DNA of 64,000 nucleotides. Source: CAYSCZ01 sp964429655 (GTDB lineage: Bacteria; Bacteroidota; Bacteroidia; Cytophagales; Cyclobacteriaceae). Numbering within the stretch: position 1 is the first letter of the stretch; every line of letters begins with the position of its first letter. The DNA lies in NCBI GenBank assembly GCA_964429655.1, contig CAYSCZ010000001.1, positions 62,001-126,000 on the forward strand. Reading direction: 5' to 3'. The position numbers were made by a program, and so were the translations under genes. Below the pieces are notes generated by a model, which did no database searches, was not told the DNA's origin, and saw only the letters and a list, made by a program, of their open reading frames with translations. Shown one piece after another: positions 1 to 10,523 of the stretch.

Positions 1-3000
1 GGGTCAAATGCATAGGCTATGCCACCACTCATACCAGCGGCAAAATTTCTACCTACCGGACCTAAGACAAGCACCCTTCCTCCGGTCATATATTCACATC
101 CATGATCACCGACTCCTTCTATCACAGCTTGTGCACCTGAATTTCTTACACAAAACCTTTCCCCCGCCATACCACTGATATAAGCTTCACCTGAGGTGGC
201 CCCAAATAAGGCCACATTACCAACAATAATATTTTTGTTCCTGTTAAAGGTGGTTGAATAGGGGGGATATATTATTAATTGAGCGCCACACAATCCTTTT
301 CCAAAATAATCGTTAGCATCACCTTCAAGTATAAATCTGATGCCTTTGGTACAAAATGCCCCGAAGCTCTGACCGGCAGAACCCTTGAACTGATATTGAA
401 TGGTCCCCTCAGGCAGGCCATCCTTTTTATATTTTTTCGAAATTTCATGTGATAACATCGTTCCAACTGCCCTGTTGGTATTTTTGATAGGCATGAATCC
501 TGAACAGACTTCATGCCTGGTGATTGATTCGGCGGTTCTCTTTATCAAGTCAAGGTCAATAACATCTTTTATTGGATGTTCTTGTTTTTTTGAATTATAT
601 AGCGTGTCGTCATGCCTGGGCTCTTCTTTATGAAGTATATTTTCAAGTTTCAGGGTATTTAGTTTGGATAATGGCTTCTTATCAATAACTTTTAAGTTTT
701 GAGATTGTCCTACCATTTCATTTACATTTCTAAAACCAAGTTCAGCCATTATACTCCTAAGTTCTTCAGTTAAGAATGTAAATAAGTTAACGACATGTTG
801 AGGATCTCCACTAAATAGTTTTCTTAGTACGGGGTTTTGAGTGGCAACGCCTACAGGGCAGGTATTTAGGTGACATTTTCTCATCATAATGCAGCCCTCC
901 GCGATAAGGGCAGCTGTAGAAACACCCCATTCTTCAGCACCAAGCAAGGTAGCGATAGCGATATCCCTTCCTGTTAATATTTTCCCATCGGTTTGTAGTA
1001 CAACACGACTTCTAAGTCCATTTTTGACCAGAGTTTGTTGCGCTTCAGCAAGACCAATCTCCCACGGTAGACCTGCATGCCTTATTGAGCTAAGCGGTGA
1101 AGCACCTGTACCCCCATCTGCTCCTGAAATCAAAATTGCGTCAGCAAATCCTTTAGCCACACCTGCAGCTATGGTACCAACACCTACTTCCGAAACTAGT
1201 TTAACATTTACTCTTGCGTTCCTATTTGAATTTTTCAGGTCAAAGATCAACTGGGCCAAATCTTCTATGGAATAAATATCATGATGGGGGGGTGGGGATA
1301 TTAAGCCCACACCTGGTGTTGAGTTTCTGACTTTGCCGATCCACTCATCGACCTTATGGCCAGGTAATTGACCGCCCTCACCTGGTTTAGCTCCCTGCGC
1401 AATTTTTATTTGGATTTCATCAGCTTCTGATAAATAATAACTGGTAACACCAAATCTCCCGGAAGCTACCTGCTTAATAGCAGACCTTTCAAGGTCTCCA
1501 TTCATTTTCCGTTGGTATCTGATTTCATCTTCGCCTCCTTCACCACTATTACTTTTGGCACCTATTCTATTCATCGCAATGGCAAGTGTTGCATGCGCTT
1601 CATGAGAAAGCGAACCGAACGACATTGCTCCGGTTGCGAAGCGTTTCAATATATTCTCGACAGGTTCTACTTCTTCGATGGGTATGCTATGACTTTTATT
1701 GAAATCAAATAGACTTCTAAGCGTAATAACTTTCGATGATTGTTCATTTACTCTCCGGCTATATTTCTGGAACAGCTCAAAATCACAAAGTTTTACTGAT
1801 TTTTGAAGCAAATGAATCGTGTCCGGATTTAATAGATGGGCCTCTCCTCTTTGCTTCCACTGATATATTCCGCCAAATTCAAGCTGACCGTTTTTACTTA
1901 GCGAGTACTTCTTTTTATGACGTATTTCTTTTTCAAATTGCTCAAAGCCAATGCCTGATATCCTTGAAGGGGTACCTTTAAAGCATTTATCAATTACTTT
2001 AGGGCCTAAGCCCACAGCTTCAAATATTTGAGCGCCCTGATAAGATTGCAGGGTGGAGATACCCATTTTTGACATAATTTTTAGTAATCCATTACCAACG
2101 GCTTTGGTATAGTTTCTTTCAATCTCGCTCCATGGGATGGATATTTTTCTTTGGCTTAGTAGACTTTTTAATGTTTCAAATGCCATGTAGGGATGGATAG
2201 CAGAGGCACCATAACCGATTAAAGTGGCAAAATGGTGGGTTTCTATAGCGTCACCACTTTCAACTACAATACTCGTCCTGGCTCTTAGGCCTCTATTGAT
2301 CAAGTGGTGTTGAACGGCACCTGTAGCCAAAAGCGAAGGGACCGGCAAATTATTTTCTTCAATATTTAAATCACTCAGGATTAATATTTTTTTATCATTA
2401 AGCACAGCTTGTTCTGCTTTAATGCATATTTTGTCAAGTCCCTCTTCCAGAGATTCGTCTTCGTGAAAATTGATTGGAATAATCTCGCTATTTAATTCTT
2501 TCGGCAATGTTTTAATCTTCTCTAAAATCCTCTGGCTCAGCACTGGTTGTGTGATGTGTACTTGCCGGCAGTGCTCAGGGGTTTCTTCCAGTATATTATG
2601 GTTACTCCCTACCCTGGTAAACAGTGACATTACTAAACGTTCCCTGATAGAATCGATGGGTGGATTGCTTACCTGCGCAAATATTTGTTTAAAATAGTTT
2701 GCTGGGTGTTGAGTAAATTTTGACAACACAGCGAGTGGCGTATCTGCCCCCATAGATCCAATTGGTTCTTTACCCGCCTCAGCCATGGGTCCCAGGATAA
2801 CCTTTAGATCCTCTTCTGTAAAACCAAATAGTTTTTGTCTTTTTAAAAGATCTTCATTTGAAAAATTATATGGTTCATAAGGAACATTAGGTAATAATCT
2901 AAGCTTTATTCTTTTTTCATTAATCCAGCTTGAATAGGGTTGTTGAATACTGATCTCTCTTTTTATTTCCTCGTCAAATAATAATTCCCCTTTAGCTAAA

Positions 3001-4235
3001 TTAGCAACCAACATTTTTCCTGGCTTTAGTCGTCCCCTGTTTTTAATTTGATGGTCCTCCACTTCGTGAGCCCCGCTTTCTGAGGCAACGATTAACGTAT
3101 CGTCTTTTGTCAGCGTATATCTGATTGGCCTCAATCCGTTTCGGTCTAAACATGCACCAATAGTGTCACCTGTTGTGAAACAAATAGCTGCAGGCCCATC
3201 CCATGGTTCCATTATAGAGGCATGATACTTATAAAATGCTTTCTTATGTTCATTCATCCTTTTATTATCCTGCCAGGCTTCTGGTATAAGCATCATTAAG
3301 GTATGGGCGATAGACCTACCACTCATCACCAGTAATTCAACAATCTCATCAAGATTAGCCGAGTCACTGTTTTCGGATTTACAAATTGGAAGGAGCTGTT
3401 TGATTTCTTCATCTGTGAAGTAAGAGGATTTTAATAATGCCTCTTTAGCGCTCATTTTATTGACATTACCTCTTATGGTATTTATTTCACCGTTATGCGC
3501 TATGTATCTAAAAGGTTGTGCTAATGACCACTTTGGGAAAGTATTGGTTGAGAAGCGCGAATGTATCATACCAAAAGCAGATTTGAAATCGGGGTCTATC
3601 AAATCTGTGAAATAGGTAGACAGTTGGTCTGTTCTTAATTGCCCTTTATAAATTATTGTTTTTGATGAAAGTGAGCATATATAAAAATCCTCATAAGATG
3701 GGCCAATCTTGTTTTGGGCTATTTTCTTTAGAATATAAAGTTTTCGTTCAAGATCTGCAGGTTTAAGATCTATATTATGCTTTAAAAAGAATTGAACTAT
3801 CCTTGGTTCATTGGACTTTGCGGTTTCACCAATAGTGGTATTATTGGTAGGTACTCCTCTCTTTCCTATTAGTTGAAAATCACAGCTAAGAATTATTTTA
3901 TTCAATTGCTCAAATATTTCTATCTGCAAATTTTTATCCCTGGGCATGAATATCATGCCTACCCCATATTTACCCTTTGAGGGCAGGTCAAAGACAAGCT
4001 TATTTGATTCTTTTATGAAAAAATCATGGGGGATCTGAACCATAATGCCGGCACCATCTCCTGTCTCAGGATCGCACCCACAACCTCCTCTATGCTCCAT
4101 TCTTTCAAGCATGTTAATCGCATCTTTTACAACCTTATTTGTAGGACTATTATTCAGTTTTGCAATAAATCCAATGCCACATGCATCATGCTCCATGGAT
4201 GGGGTATACAATCCATTAATATTGATTTCACTCAT
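1..4235 (-). CDS. gltB: Glutamate synthase large subunit, 3' end beyond window
   Basis: Glutamate synthase alpha chain: transfers glutamine amide nitrogen to 2-oxoglutarate to make two glutamates, normally with GltD (not seen; it may lie past the left edge). About 1411 residues are present of a usual ~1500, and the frame stays open to base 1. The start at 4235 gives an 18-residue propeptide before the motif MEHDACGIGF, so Cys19 would be the N-terminal nucleophile of the class II amidotransferase domain after processing. Downstream are the central region, the FMN/Fe-S synthase domain with PGEGGQLPG and GADGGTGASPL, the cluster-type run CIMMRKCHLNTCPVG, and the start of the C-terminal GXGXG domain. 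The reading frame at the left end agrees with that at the start. Identification is secure; only the C-terminus is missing. Confidence 0.96.
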   Translation of the reverse strand, partial: MSEININGLYTPSMEHDACGIGFIAKLNNSPTNKVVKDAINMLERMEHRGGCGCDPETGDGAGIMVQIPHDFFIKESNKLVFDLPSKGKYGVGMIFMPRDKNLQIEIFEQLNKIILSCDFQLIGKRGVPTNNTTIGETAKSNEPRIVQFFLKHNIDLKPADLERKLYILKKIAQNKIGPSYEDFYICSLSSKTIIYKGQLRTDQLSTYFTDLIDPDFKSAFGMIHSRFSTNTFPKWSLAQPFRYIAHNGEINTIRGNVNKMSAKEALLKSSYFTDEEIKQLLPICKSENSDSANLDEIVELLVMSGRSIAHTLMMLIPEAWQDNKRMNEHKKAFYKYHASIMEPWDGPAAICFTTGDTIGACLDRNGLRPIRYTLTKDDTLIVASESGAHEVEDHQIKNRGRLKPGKMLVANLAKGELLFDEEIKREISIQQPYSSWINEKRIKLRLLPNVPYEPYNFSNEDLLKRQKLFGFTEEDLKVILGPMAEAGKEPIGSMGADTPLAVLSKFTQHPANYFKQIFAQVSNPPIDSIRERLVMSLFTRVGSNHNILEETPEHCRQVHITQPVLSQRILEKIKTLPKELNSEIIPINFHEDESLEEGLDKICIKAEQAVLNDKKILILSDLNIEENNLPVPSLLATGAVQHHLINRGLRARTSIVVESGDAIETHHFATLIGYGASAIHPYMAFETLKSLLSQRKISIPWSEIERNYTKAVGNGLLKIMSKMGISTLQSYQGAQIFEAVGLGPKVIDKCFKGTPSRISGIGFEQFEKEIRHKKKYSLSKNGQLEFGGIYQWKQRGEAHLLNPDTIHLLQKSVKLCDFELFQKYSRRVNEQSSKVITLRSLFDFNKSHSIPIEEVEPVENILKRFATGAMSFGSLSHEAHATLAIAMNRIGAKSNSGEGGEDEIRYQRKMNGDLERSAIKQVASGRFGVTSYYLSEADEIQIKIAQGAKPGEGGQLPGHKVDEWIGKVRNSTPGVGLISPPPHHDIYSIEDLAQLIFDLKNSNRNARVNVKLVSEVGVGTIAAGVAKGFADAILISGADGGTGASPLSSIRHAGLPWEIGLAEAQQTLVKNGLRSRVVLQTDGKILTGRDIAIATLLGAEEWGVSTAALIAEGCIMMRKCHLNTCPVGVATQNPVLRKLFSGDPQHVVNLFTFLTEELRSIMAELGFRNVNEMVGQSQNLKVIDKKPLSKLNTLKLENILHKEEPRHDDTLYNSKKQEHPIKDVIDLDLIKRTAESITRHEVCSGFMPIKNTNRAVGTMLSHEISKKYKKDGLPEGTIQYQFKGSAGQSFGAFCTKGIRFILEGDANDYFGKGLCGAQLIIYPPYSTTFNRNKNIIVGNVALFGATSGEAYISGMAGERFCVRNSGAQAVIEGVGDHGCEYMTGGRVLVLGPVGRNFAAGMSGGIAYAFD

Positions 4236-4314
4236 AAGCTTAAATTAAATGTAAATAACGAACAGGTCTACTTAGGTGAATGTTGAATTTCTTACAATGC
4301 AATCAGTAAGACTT

Positions 4315-4322
4315 CAAAAGTA
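4315..4322 (-). promoter_or_regulatory. Candidate -7 promoter element for gltB
   Basis: On the minus strand this reads TACTTTTG, matching the Bacteroidota -7 consensus TAnnTTTG. It lies about 80 bases upstream of the gltB start, in the 181-base AT-rich gap between gltB and the dipeptidase gene. The flanking 12-mer ACTACTTTTGAA recurs in the candidate promoter at 34668. A clear -33 TTTG at the right spacing is not seen, so this is tentative. Confidence 0.4.
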
Positions 4323-4416
4323 GTTTAATTATGTTGAAAGTAAAAATTAAATATACTTATATGATCTATAAAACAAAATATAATAAACATAACCAACATA
4401 ATATCGAAATATTATT

Positions 4417-5796
4417 TCATTTAGGATTACTTAAAGTACTGAAGTGTTTATAGAAATAAATTATAGTTTCAATGCCTTTATAGTAATTAAAAAGGCGGAA
4501 ATTTTCGTTGGGCGAATGAATGGCATCCTCACTTAAGCCGAAGCCCATTAAAATAGGGGTTAGTCCCAGAATTTCTTGTAAAAAAGGGACAATCGGAATA
4601 CTACCGCCTTCTTTTGTTGGAATTGGTGTTTTATTCCATGCGCTTTGGAATGCTTTTTTTGCAGCTTGATATCCAGTGGAGGTGGTAGGCATATTACATG
4701 GATTACCTCCATGATGTTTCGTTACTTTAACATGAACCGATTGTGGTGCTATGCGTTTGATATGTTTTTCAAATAATTCGGCTATAACTACGCTATCCTG
4801 ATTTGGAACAAGCCTCATGCTTATCTTAGCATAAGCTTTCGATGGTATCACAGTTTTAGCGCCTTCCCCGGTATATCCACCCCAGATACCATTAACGTCA
4901 AGGCTGGGCCTTATACCTAATCTTTCGATGGTGGTGTAACCATCTTCTCCAAGAGTATCATTAATTCCTAATTCTGACTTAAATTCATTTATATCAAATG
5001 GCGCGCTGTTAATTTCATCCCTTACTGCGGTTGATACTTCTTTGACCTCATTATAAAAACCAGGTATAGTAATTTTCCCTTGTTCATCTTTTAGAGAAGC
5101 GATCATTTGACACATGATATTAATAGGATTACCAATGGCTCCTCCAAACATTCCGGAATGCAAATCTCTATTAGGGCCTGATACTTCGATTTCCAGATAA
5201 GCTATACCTCTTATCCCCACGGTAATTGAAGGATTCTCATTGCTAATCATATCTGTATCGGAGATCAATAAGGTGTCTGATTGAAGCAGATCAACATTAT
5301 TTCTCACAACAGCTTCAAGGTTCTTAGAGCCTACTTCTTCCTCTCCTTCAATTAAAAACTTCACATTGCAAGGCAACTCATTGGTTGCAACCAAGGACTC
5401 GAATGCCTTTACATGAGCATACATCTGGCCTTTATCGTCACTTGCACCCCTGGCAAATATTTTCCCGTCTTTGATAACAGGGTCGAACGGTCCAGATGAC
5501 CATTTTTCAAGTGGTTCCGGTGGCTGAACATCATAGTGTCCATAAACAAGAACTGTGGGCTTGTTTTTATCCACTTTTTTTTCGGCAAAAATCACAGGAT
5601 TGCCAGGTGTGTCTATAACCTTTATAGTATCGACTTTACATGCTTCAAACTTCTCTTTAAGATAATTGGCAGCTTTAAGAATGTCTGATTTATGTTTATC
5701 CTGGGTACTTACTGAAGGGATGCTTAAAAGGTCTAATAACTCGTCTAGAAATTTTTCTTTGTTATTATTCAGGTAATCTATTGCTTTATTCGTCAT
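4417..5796 (-). CDS. M20 family dipeptidase
   Basis: Cytosolic zinc dipeptidase of the M20 (carnosinase/PepV-like) family, 459 residues, the usual length. Visible motifs are YGHYDVQPPEP with metal ligands H87 and the catalytic-site D89, ARGASDDKGQ with bridging D120, the EGEEEVGS cluster around 151-157 with the general-base glutamates, D179 in LISDTD, the dimerisation-domain HSGMFGG with H212, and a C-terminal ligand His in DAIHSPNENF. All expected metal and catalytic positions are present. It starts eight bases after the stop of the large secreted-protein gene upstream, so it is probably the last gene of the operon that begins with uvrA. Substrate specificity cannot be read from the sequence. 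Confidence 0.92.
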   Translation of the reverse strand: MTNKAIDYLNNNKEKFLDELLDLLSIPSVSTQDKHKSDILKAANYLKEKFEACKVDTIKVIDTPGNPVIFAEKKVDKNKPTVLVYGHYDVQPPEPLEKWSSGPFDPVIKDGKIFARGASDDKGQMYAHVKAFESLVATNELPCNVKFLIEGEEEVGSKNLEAVVRNNVDLLQSDTLLISDTDMISNENPSITVGIRGIAYLEIEVSGPNRDLHSGMFGGAIGNPINIMCQMIASLKDEQGKITIPGFYNEVKEVSTAVRDEINSAPFDINEFKSELGINDTLGEDGYTTIERLGIRPSLDVNGIWGGYTGEGAKTVIPSKAYAKISMRLVPNQDSVVIAELFEKHIKRIAPQSVHVKVTKHHGGNPCNMPTTSTGYQAAKKAFQSAWNKTPIPTKEGGSIPIVPFLQEILGLTPILMGFGLSEDAIHSPNENFRLFNYYKGIETIIYFYKHFSTLSNPK

Positions 5797-5804
5797 ATCA
5801 ATAT

Positions 5805-8800
5805 TTAAAATCCAAAATCATCATCATCTATTTCTTCCTCTTCAATTGTTTTAAGTGCTTCTTCTTCCTGAAAAGAGACATCTTCTGGCATTTGTATATC
5901 AAAGGGTTCCTCAATGCCAAAATAATCTTTTCTAAATCTATTGATAAACTCCATCATGAAATTTTCTTCAGGCACCCCTATGACTAATTTCCCAACTTTT
6001 GCTTTTCCAATATTGGATTCACTTTTAACCTCCTGGTTGAACTCCGGATTACCCGAATATAATGACAATTGATTTTCCTGTAAATTGAAATAATACCATG
6101 AGCCAGGAGCAGCATATAGAAAGAGATGAAAGACTGCACCTTCCTCCGTATTTTTTATTTCACAGAAACCATCAAATTTAGCATTTATGTCAGATTGATA
6201 AATGTTGGAAAGTCCAATTTTTCCTTTACTATACCATGATCGATACTCAGGAGACCAAATAAATTTTATATCAGAAAGGACCAAGGGCTTCAAAAGCGCA
6301 GAAGAAGTTTGAATTAACGGGATATACTTATCAATTGATTTTAATTCAAAAGTTTTTGTCACTTCATCCCCTACATGATATGACAATTTTTGTAAATCAT
6401 CTTCAGATATTTCATACGCCATGGGTGGTCCGATTCTTTCAACAATATCATTGAGATCGGTTGTCATTAAGGAGGCCAATCTTTTATTGAAAGGAAAGTC
6501 AAGGATAAGGAAGCTATTAGCTTCATAGTAATTATCTGATAATGATGCATTTCCTATTACGGATGCATCAATTTTAAAATCAGATAGATTAGGGAAAAAA
6601 TCAAATAATCCTTCAAAGACAATTTTTTCAGAATTATTATCATAGATCATAACATTATTATCGTAGTAAAAACCTTCGTCTGTAGTTGTTTTTTCTTCCA
6701 CAATGAAATACTGTTTTTCATCATTAAAACTCAAGGATCCATTAGGAGAGAACGCATCATAATCCAAATCACTTTCTTTACGGTTTGTAAAAGTTGTATA
6801 AATGCGTCCATCAAAAGTATAATGGATACCAATATGTAATGAATCACCATTTTGCGTGATGCTATTATTTACATTAATTGAAACATTTTTATCTGTACCA
6901 TCGCTTGTGAATACAATCCAATCAACATCTGGTAAGTTATCAATATTTAATTTAACAAAACCATCAAGCGATAAAGCTTCTCTAAATGCGAATAACTTCA
7001 CTTTACCCTTATAAAAAATTTCAGAGGAGATTTTCAACAAATCGTTTTCATCAACTTTTGCTTCAGATACTGTCGTCAGTTTATACTTTTTTCTTTTTTT
7101 ATCTCCTTCATATTCTATCTCTTGAAGCTCGAAATTTTCAAATCTTATCGCGAAGGTATCCTTACTTGCGGTGGTTAATTGATAAGTAGCACTGCCTGCA
7201 TAGTCATTTTTTGAAAAAATTTCTACTTCCGCATCGTACAGGTAATGAAATTCATTTAGGGTATCTAATATTATCTCGGCGTTGGTCAGTGTTTGTAATT
7301 TTGAGTTTTCTTGAATTATGGTTCTATTATTTTCTGGAATAATCTTAGCATCCGCAACTGTAATAAACGGAATTCCATTAATTACAAGTTCTGTGGTATT
7401 AATATCATATACAGCTTCTGTTGCATTGAAAGCCAGCGAATCTAGCTCTGGTCGGGTTGAATAGAAATATGAGTTTTTAATGTCAACATCCTCAGGCTTA
7501 TTCATATAAACCTTTTGATTTGCTAAATCCCACGTAGCTTTTGTAATAGATGTTTTCATTTGTGCATATGGAAAGCTAATGGCTGCCACGCCTTCCACTT
7601 CGGGTTGTATATCTGCTATATTGTTATTCAAATCAAAATCCAGTAGTATGTCGTCTCCAGCCAAAGCAGGCTTATCAGGAATGTCAGATAAGACTTTAAA
7701 ATCAGCATGACGTGCAGAATAGGAGTTTTTTGTAAATTTCAGATTTCTGGATTTCGCTATGGTGCCTCTGGTTAAAAGCGTGCCAGACCCAAGCATACCA
7801 TTTGTTGTAATATTAGCTTTGCCATCTAATGATGCCGTACCATTATAGAATTGAAATGGCTCTTCAATATTTTCTATATACATGCTATCTTTTCTTGGGA
7901 GCCATCTCATCTTAAATTTTCCTAATACTGCTTGTGGAAATGAGGCATTGTCCAGGACTTTGTCTTCTATATTACCTCCAGATCCTACAGCTGTTACAGA
8001 GTCCATATAAAATGTAAAATCGTCTGAGAATAGTTCTGTTGATAAAAAAGACAATGACCCTTCTGATTGTATACCATTTTTATCGAGCTTAAGCTTTCCG
8101 TAGATCTTACCAGGCCCATTGTAGAGATTGAAACCTTCTGAAGGAATTGAATGATAAAAGCCAAATGATTTATCTGGCATAATTAACAGGGTTTCATCAA
8201 ATTCGGGAAAAATCCCATTGGTATAAAATGTTCCTTCAAATCCCGCCGCTGAAGGATTTTTTGAATCAACGCTGTCCATAACAAAAGGAGGTATCTCAAA
8301 ACGTATGGAGCGATCATACGCGCCATCTAAAATATCCTCTTGGTTAAAGTAAACAGTACTGTTCGAATTGGATGAAAAAAGTGGGTAATTAGGATATTCT
8401 TTTACCCCTGATTTATTTTCGGGCCTATCAATAGTTAATACACCTGATGTTTCTGTTATATGATTGTCAACAGTTTCTTTTTTTGCCTCATCATCTACTT
8501 TACTGGAATCTGTGCTTAAAGTATCCTGATAGCTTAATCTGATCGAATCTATCGCTTTCATATCTAGTGAAAACCCCTGGTAATCAAAGAGAAATTTTTT
8601 CCCTTTAATCACCATCTCACCTGCATTTACTGTTCCGTCAAATAATAAACCCCTACCTTCCTTCAATTTTACGATGCCACTGTCTGGTTCAACCGTCACG
8701 CCCCTTTCAGCGGAAAGATAAAACTCCTTTACCCCTCTTATGATCATTTCAGCACTATCAAATGATATCGTTGCATTTGGATATGCTGAAGAAAGGGAAG

Positions 8801-10472
8801 AAATTAATAAATGATCATAATCTTTTTTCTTAAAATTAGATTTCACCTGATGAAAGGCTTTTGGTAGCACTTCGATAGCTTCTGTTCTTTCATCATAGTT
8901 AATGAAGCCAAGGGCATTCAAATATTTCATGGAGGCTTCCATGAATTTTGGATTGAAATCGTAAGCAAATTTTAAGTCAGAAAGATTGTATTTTTTAATA
9001 TCATAATCATCCGCATACTTAACAACTAATGCTATTGGGTGATATCTAAATAAGCCAGTATGTTTTCCATAAGTATAATTATTAAAATAATCATGTGATG
9101 TGAAAATTGCAGGGATGATATTGCTGGCGTTCATTATTTCAATATTCAGGCTGTCCGTGTCAAGATCCCATTCAATAGCATCAGCAAGAAATTCCATCTC
9201 AAAAAAGGTAGAATTAAATGGCCTGTCCTGACCTTTTCCGTCATAATTATAAACTCCCATTAAATTCTTAGCCCGATCATATCTAAGTTTTACATTTGAA
9301 TGATACAGTGAATCATTATTATGGATTAAAGAAAAGCTTGTATTTGGACCTAAAATTGTACTATCCTGAAATTCAAATAATCTACTTCGAAACACTGCTG
9401 ATCTTCCGTTTCCATCTAAAATGGTTAGTGTGCCTTTTTCATTAGAAAGATTTTTTCCGTAGGTTTTGTTTCCCTTTATTCCAAACCCACCATAGAATGA
9501 AACATTATCTTCAGGTAAGTCGAAATTGAGATCGGCATGATAGGAAGTAAACTGGGGGTATTTATATGCTCCACCAATTGGCTCTTGACTGATAAACTTA
9601 AAAAACCCCTGAGTTCCTCCTTTAAAATATACAGGATACTCTGCTTTTGCATAAGCAGATTGTAGTTCTGCACTTTTTGCTTTTAAGAAAAATTTTCCTA
9701 AGCCGACTTTAGCGCCTTCTCCAGCCCTCACTTGCCTTGACCAGTCAAACGTCCCCTGCTCCCCTATAAACAATAGTTTTTTTAACAAGAAAAACCCTGA
9801 CACATCTTTAATTATGGAAGAATCATACCGGGTAACTAATTCCAAGCTTAAATTTTCAAACTCGATAACAGGCCCTACAACATCAAGAAATCCAAATTTT
9901 GTATCCAGTTTTATATCATATTTGTTTACAATAGGATCATCTGAGTAGTTGGATTGATATAGTTCATCAAACTCACCATATTCTAAGGATTTAAAATCAT
10001 AGCTTCCGCCCGTAGCTTTTAGGTAACTGAACCTTGAGGTGTAAAGGATTCGCCGGGCAAAAAAGAAATTAAGGGAAAGCAAAAAATCTTCATATTCACT
10101 ATAAGAAAAATCATTTAAGGCTTCTCTGTTTATTTCCAATACCTCTGATAGCTCTTGTGAGCTTATGTTTTCTTCAGTTTTAGAATAGGTAATATAGCCG
10201 AAATAATAGAGGAAATGGGGATAAACCTGCATCCCTCTTCCTTTCATTTGTCTCGCCAGGTCAATGATTGTTTCTTGTTGTTGATCGGTAAGTTTGGGCC
10301 AGATATTTATGAAGTCATAGCTAACCTTATTGCCTGCTTCAATATCTAGTGCGCTTAAGCTTTTAGTAACCTCTGATACAAACTTTTCCGGATCGTTTGA
10401 AATTCTTAGCGGCTGCCCACAGACACCTATGGAAAATAAAAGCAATGAAATGAGTAGAAATGCTTTATGCAT
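5805..10472 (-). CDS. Very large secreted protein of unknown function (1555 aa)
   Basis: I do not recognise a named family. The first ~19 residues are a signal peptide (MHKAF, hydrophobic LLISLLLFSIGV, then CGQ), so the protein should be exported; a cleavage near G19/Q20 is likely. The rest is rich in Asp, Asn, Phe, Tyr and Ser with alternating hydrophobics, typical of extended beta-rich envelope proteins. No transmembrane helix is visible beyond the signal. Stretches such as AVYDINTTELVINGIP and ADAKIIPENNRT resemble the repeating strands of LptA/OstA- or AsmA-like beta-taco proteins, but this is only an impression. The C-terminus is a very acidic tail ending EEEEIDDDDFGF. It sits between prmA (51-base gap) and the dipeptidase (8-base gap), so it is probably cotranscribed with both. 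Confidence 0.85.
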   Translation of the reverse strand: MHKAFLLISLLLFSIGVCGQPLRISNDPEKFVSEVTKSLSALDIEAGNKVSYDFINIWPKLTDQQQETIIDLARQMKGRGMQVYPHFLYYFGYITYSKTEENISSQELSEVLEINREALNDFSYSEYEDFLLSLNFFFARRILYTSRFSYLKATGGSYDFKSLEYGEFDELYQSNYSDDPIVNKYDIKLDTKFGFLDVVGPVIEFENLSLELVTRYDSSIIKDVSGFFLLKKLLFIGEQGTFDWSRQVRAGEGAKVGLGKFFLKAKSAELQSAYAKAEYPVYFKGGTQGFFKFISQEPIGGAYKYPQFTSYHADLNFDLPEDNVSFYGGFGIKGNKTYGKNLSNEKGTLTILDGNGRSAVFRSRLFEFQDSTILGPNTSFSLIHNNDSLYHSNVKLRYDRAKNLMGVYNYDGKGQDRPFNSTFFEMEFLADAIEWDLDTDSLNIEIMNASNIIPAIFTSHDYFNNYTYGKHTGLFRYHPIALVVKYADDYDIKKYNLSDLKFAYDFNPKFMEASMKYLNALGFINYDERTEAIEVLPKAFHQVKSNFKKKDYDHLLISSLSSAYPNATISFDSAEMIIRGVKEFYLSAERGVTVEPDSGIVKLKEGRGLLFDGTVNAGEMVIKGKKFLFDYQGFSLDMKAIDSIRLSYQDTLSTDSSKVDDEAKKETVDNHITETSGVLTIDRPENKSGVKEYPNYPLFSSNSNSTVYFNQEDILDGAYDRSIRFEIPPFVMDSVDSKNPSAAGFEGTFYTNGIFPEFDETLLIMPDKSFGFYHSIPSEGFNLYNGPGKIYGKLKLDKNGIQSEGSLSFLSTELFSDDFTFYMDSVTAVGSGGNIEDKVLDNASFPQAVLGKFKMRWLPRKDSMYIENIEEPFQFYNGTASLDGKANITTNGMLGSGTLLTRGTIAKSRNLKFTKNSYSARHADFKVLSDIPDKPALAGDDILLDFDLNNNIADIQPEVEGVAAISFPYAQMKTSITKATWDLANQKVYMNKPEDVDIKNSYFYSTRPELDSLAFNATEAVYDINTTELVINGIPFITVADAKIIPENNRTIIQENSKLQTLTNAEIILDTLNEFHYLYDAEVEIFSKNDYAGSATYQLTTASKDTFAIRFENFELQEIEYEGDKKRKKYKLTTVSEAKVDENDLLKISSEIFYKGKVKLFAFREALSLDGFVKLNIDNLPDVDWIVFTSDGTDKNVSINVNNSITQNGDSLHIGIHYTFDGRIYTTFTNRKESDLDYDAFSPNGSLSFNDEKQYFIVEEKTTTDEGFYYDNNVMIYDNNSEKIVFEGLFDFFPNLSDFKIDASVIGNASLSDNYYEANSFLILDFPFNKRLASLMTTDLNDIVERIGPPMAYEISEDDLQKLSYHVGDEVTKTFELKSIDKYIPLIQTSSALLKPLVLSDIKFIWSPEYRSWYSKGKIGLSNIYQSDINAKFDGFCEIKNTEEGAVFHLFLYAAPGSWYYFNLQENQLSLYSGNPEFNQEVKSESNIGKAKVGKLVIGVPEENFMMEFINRFRKDYFGIEEPFDIQMPEDVSFQEEEALKTIEEEEIDDDDFGF

Positions 10473-10523
10473 AGGAACGAATCAATTGTTAAAATTAACG
10501 AATAAGCGGTGATTATCGCTATT

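Noticed and set aside
889..1275. 128-codon open frame on the plus strand
   Set aside because: It lies wholly antisense to the conserved gltB synthase domain and its translation (Ser/Ala/Pro-rich) matches no family.
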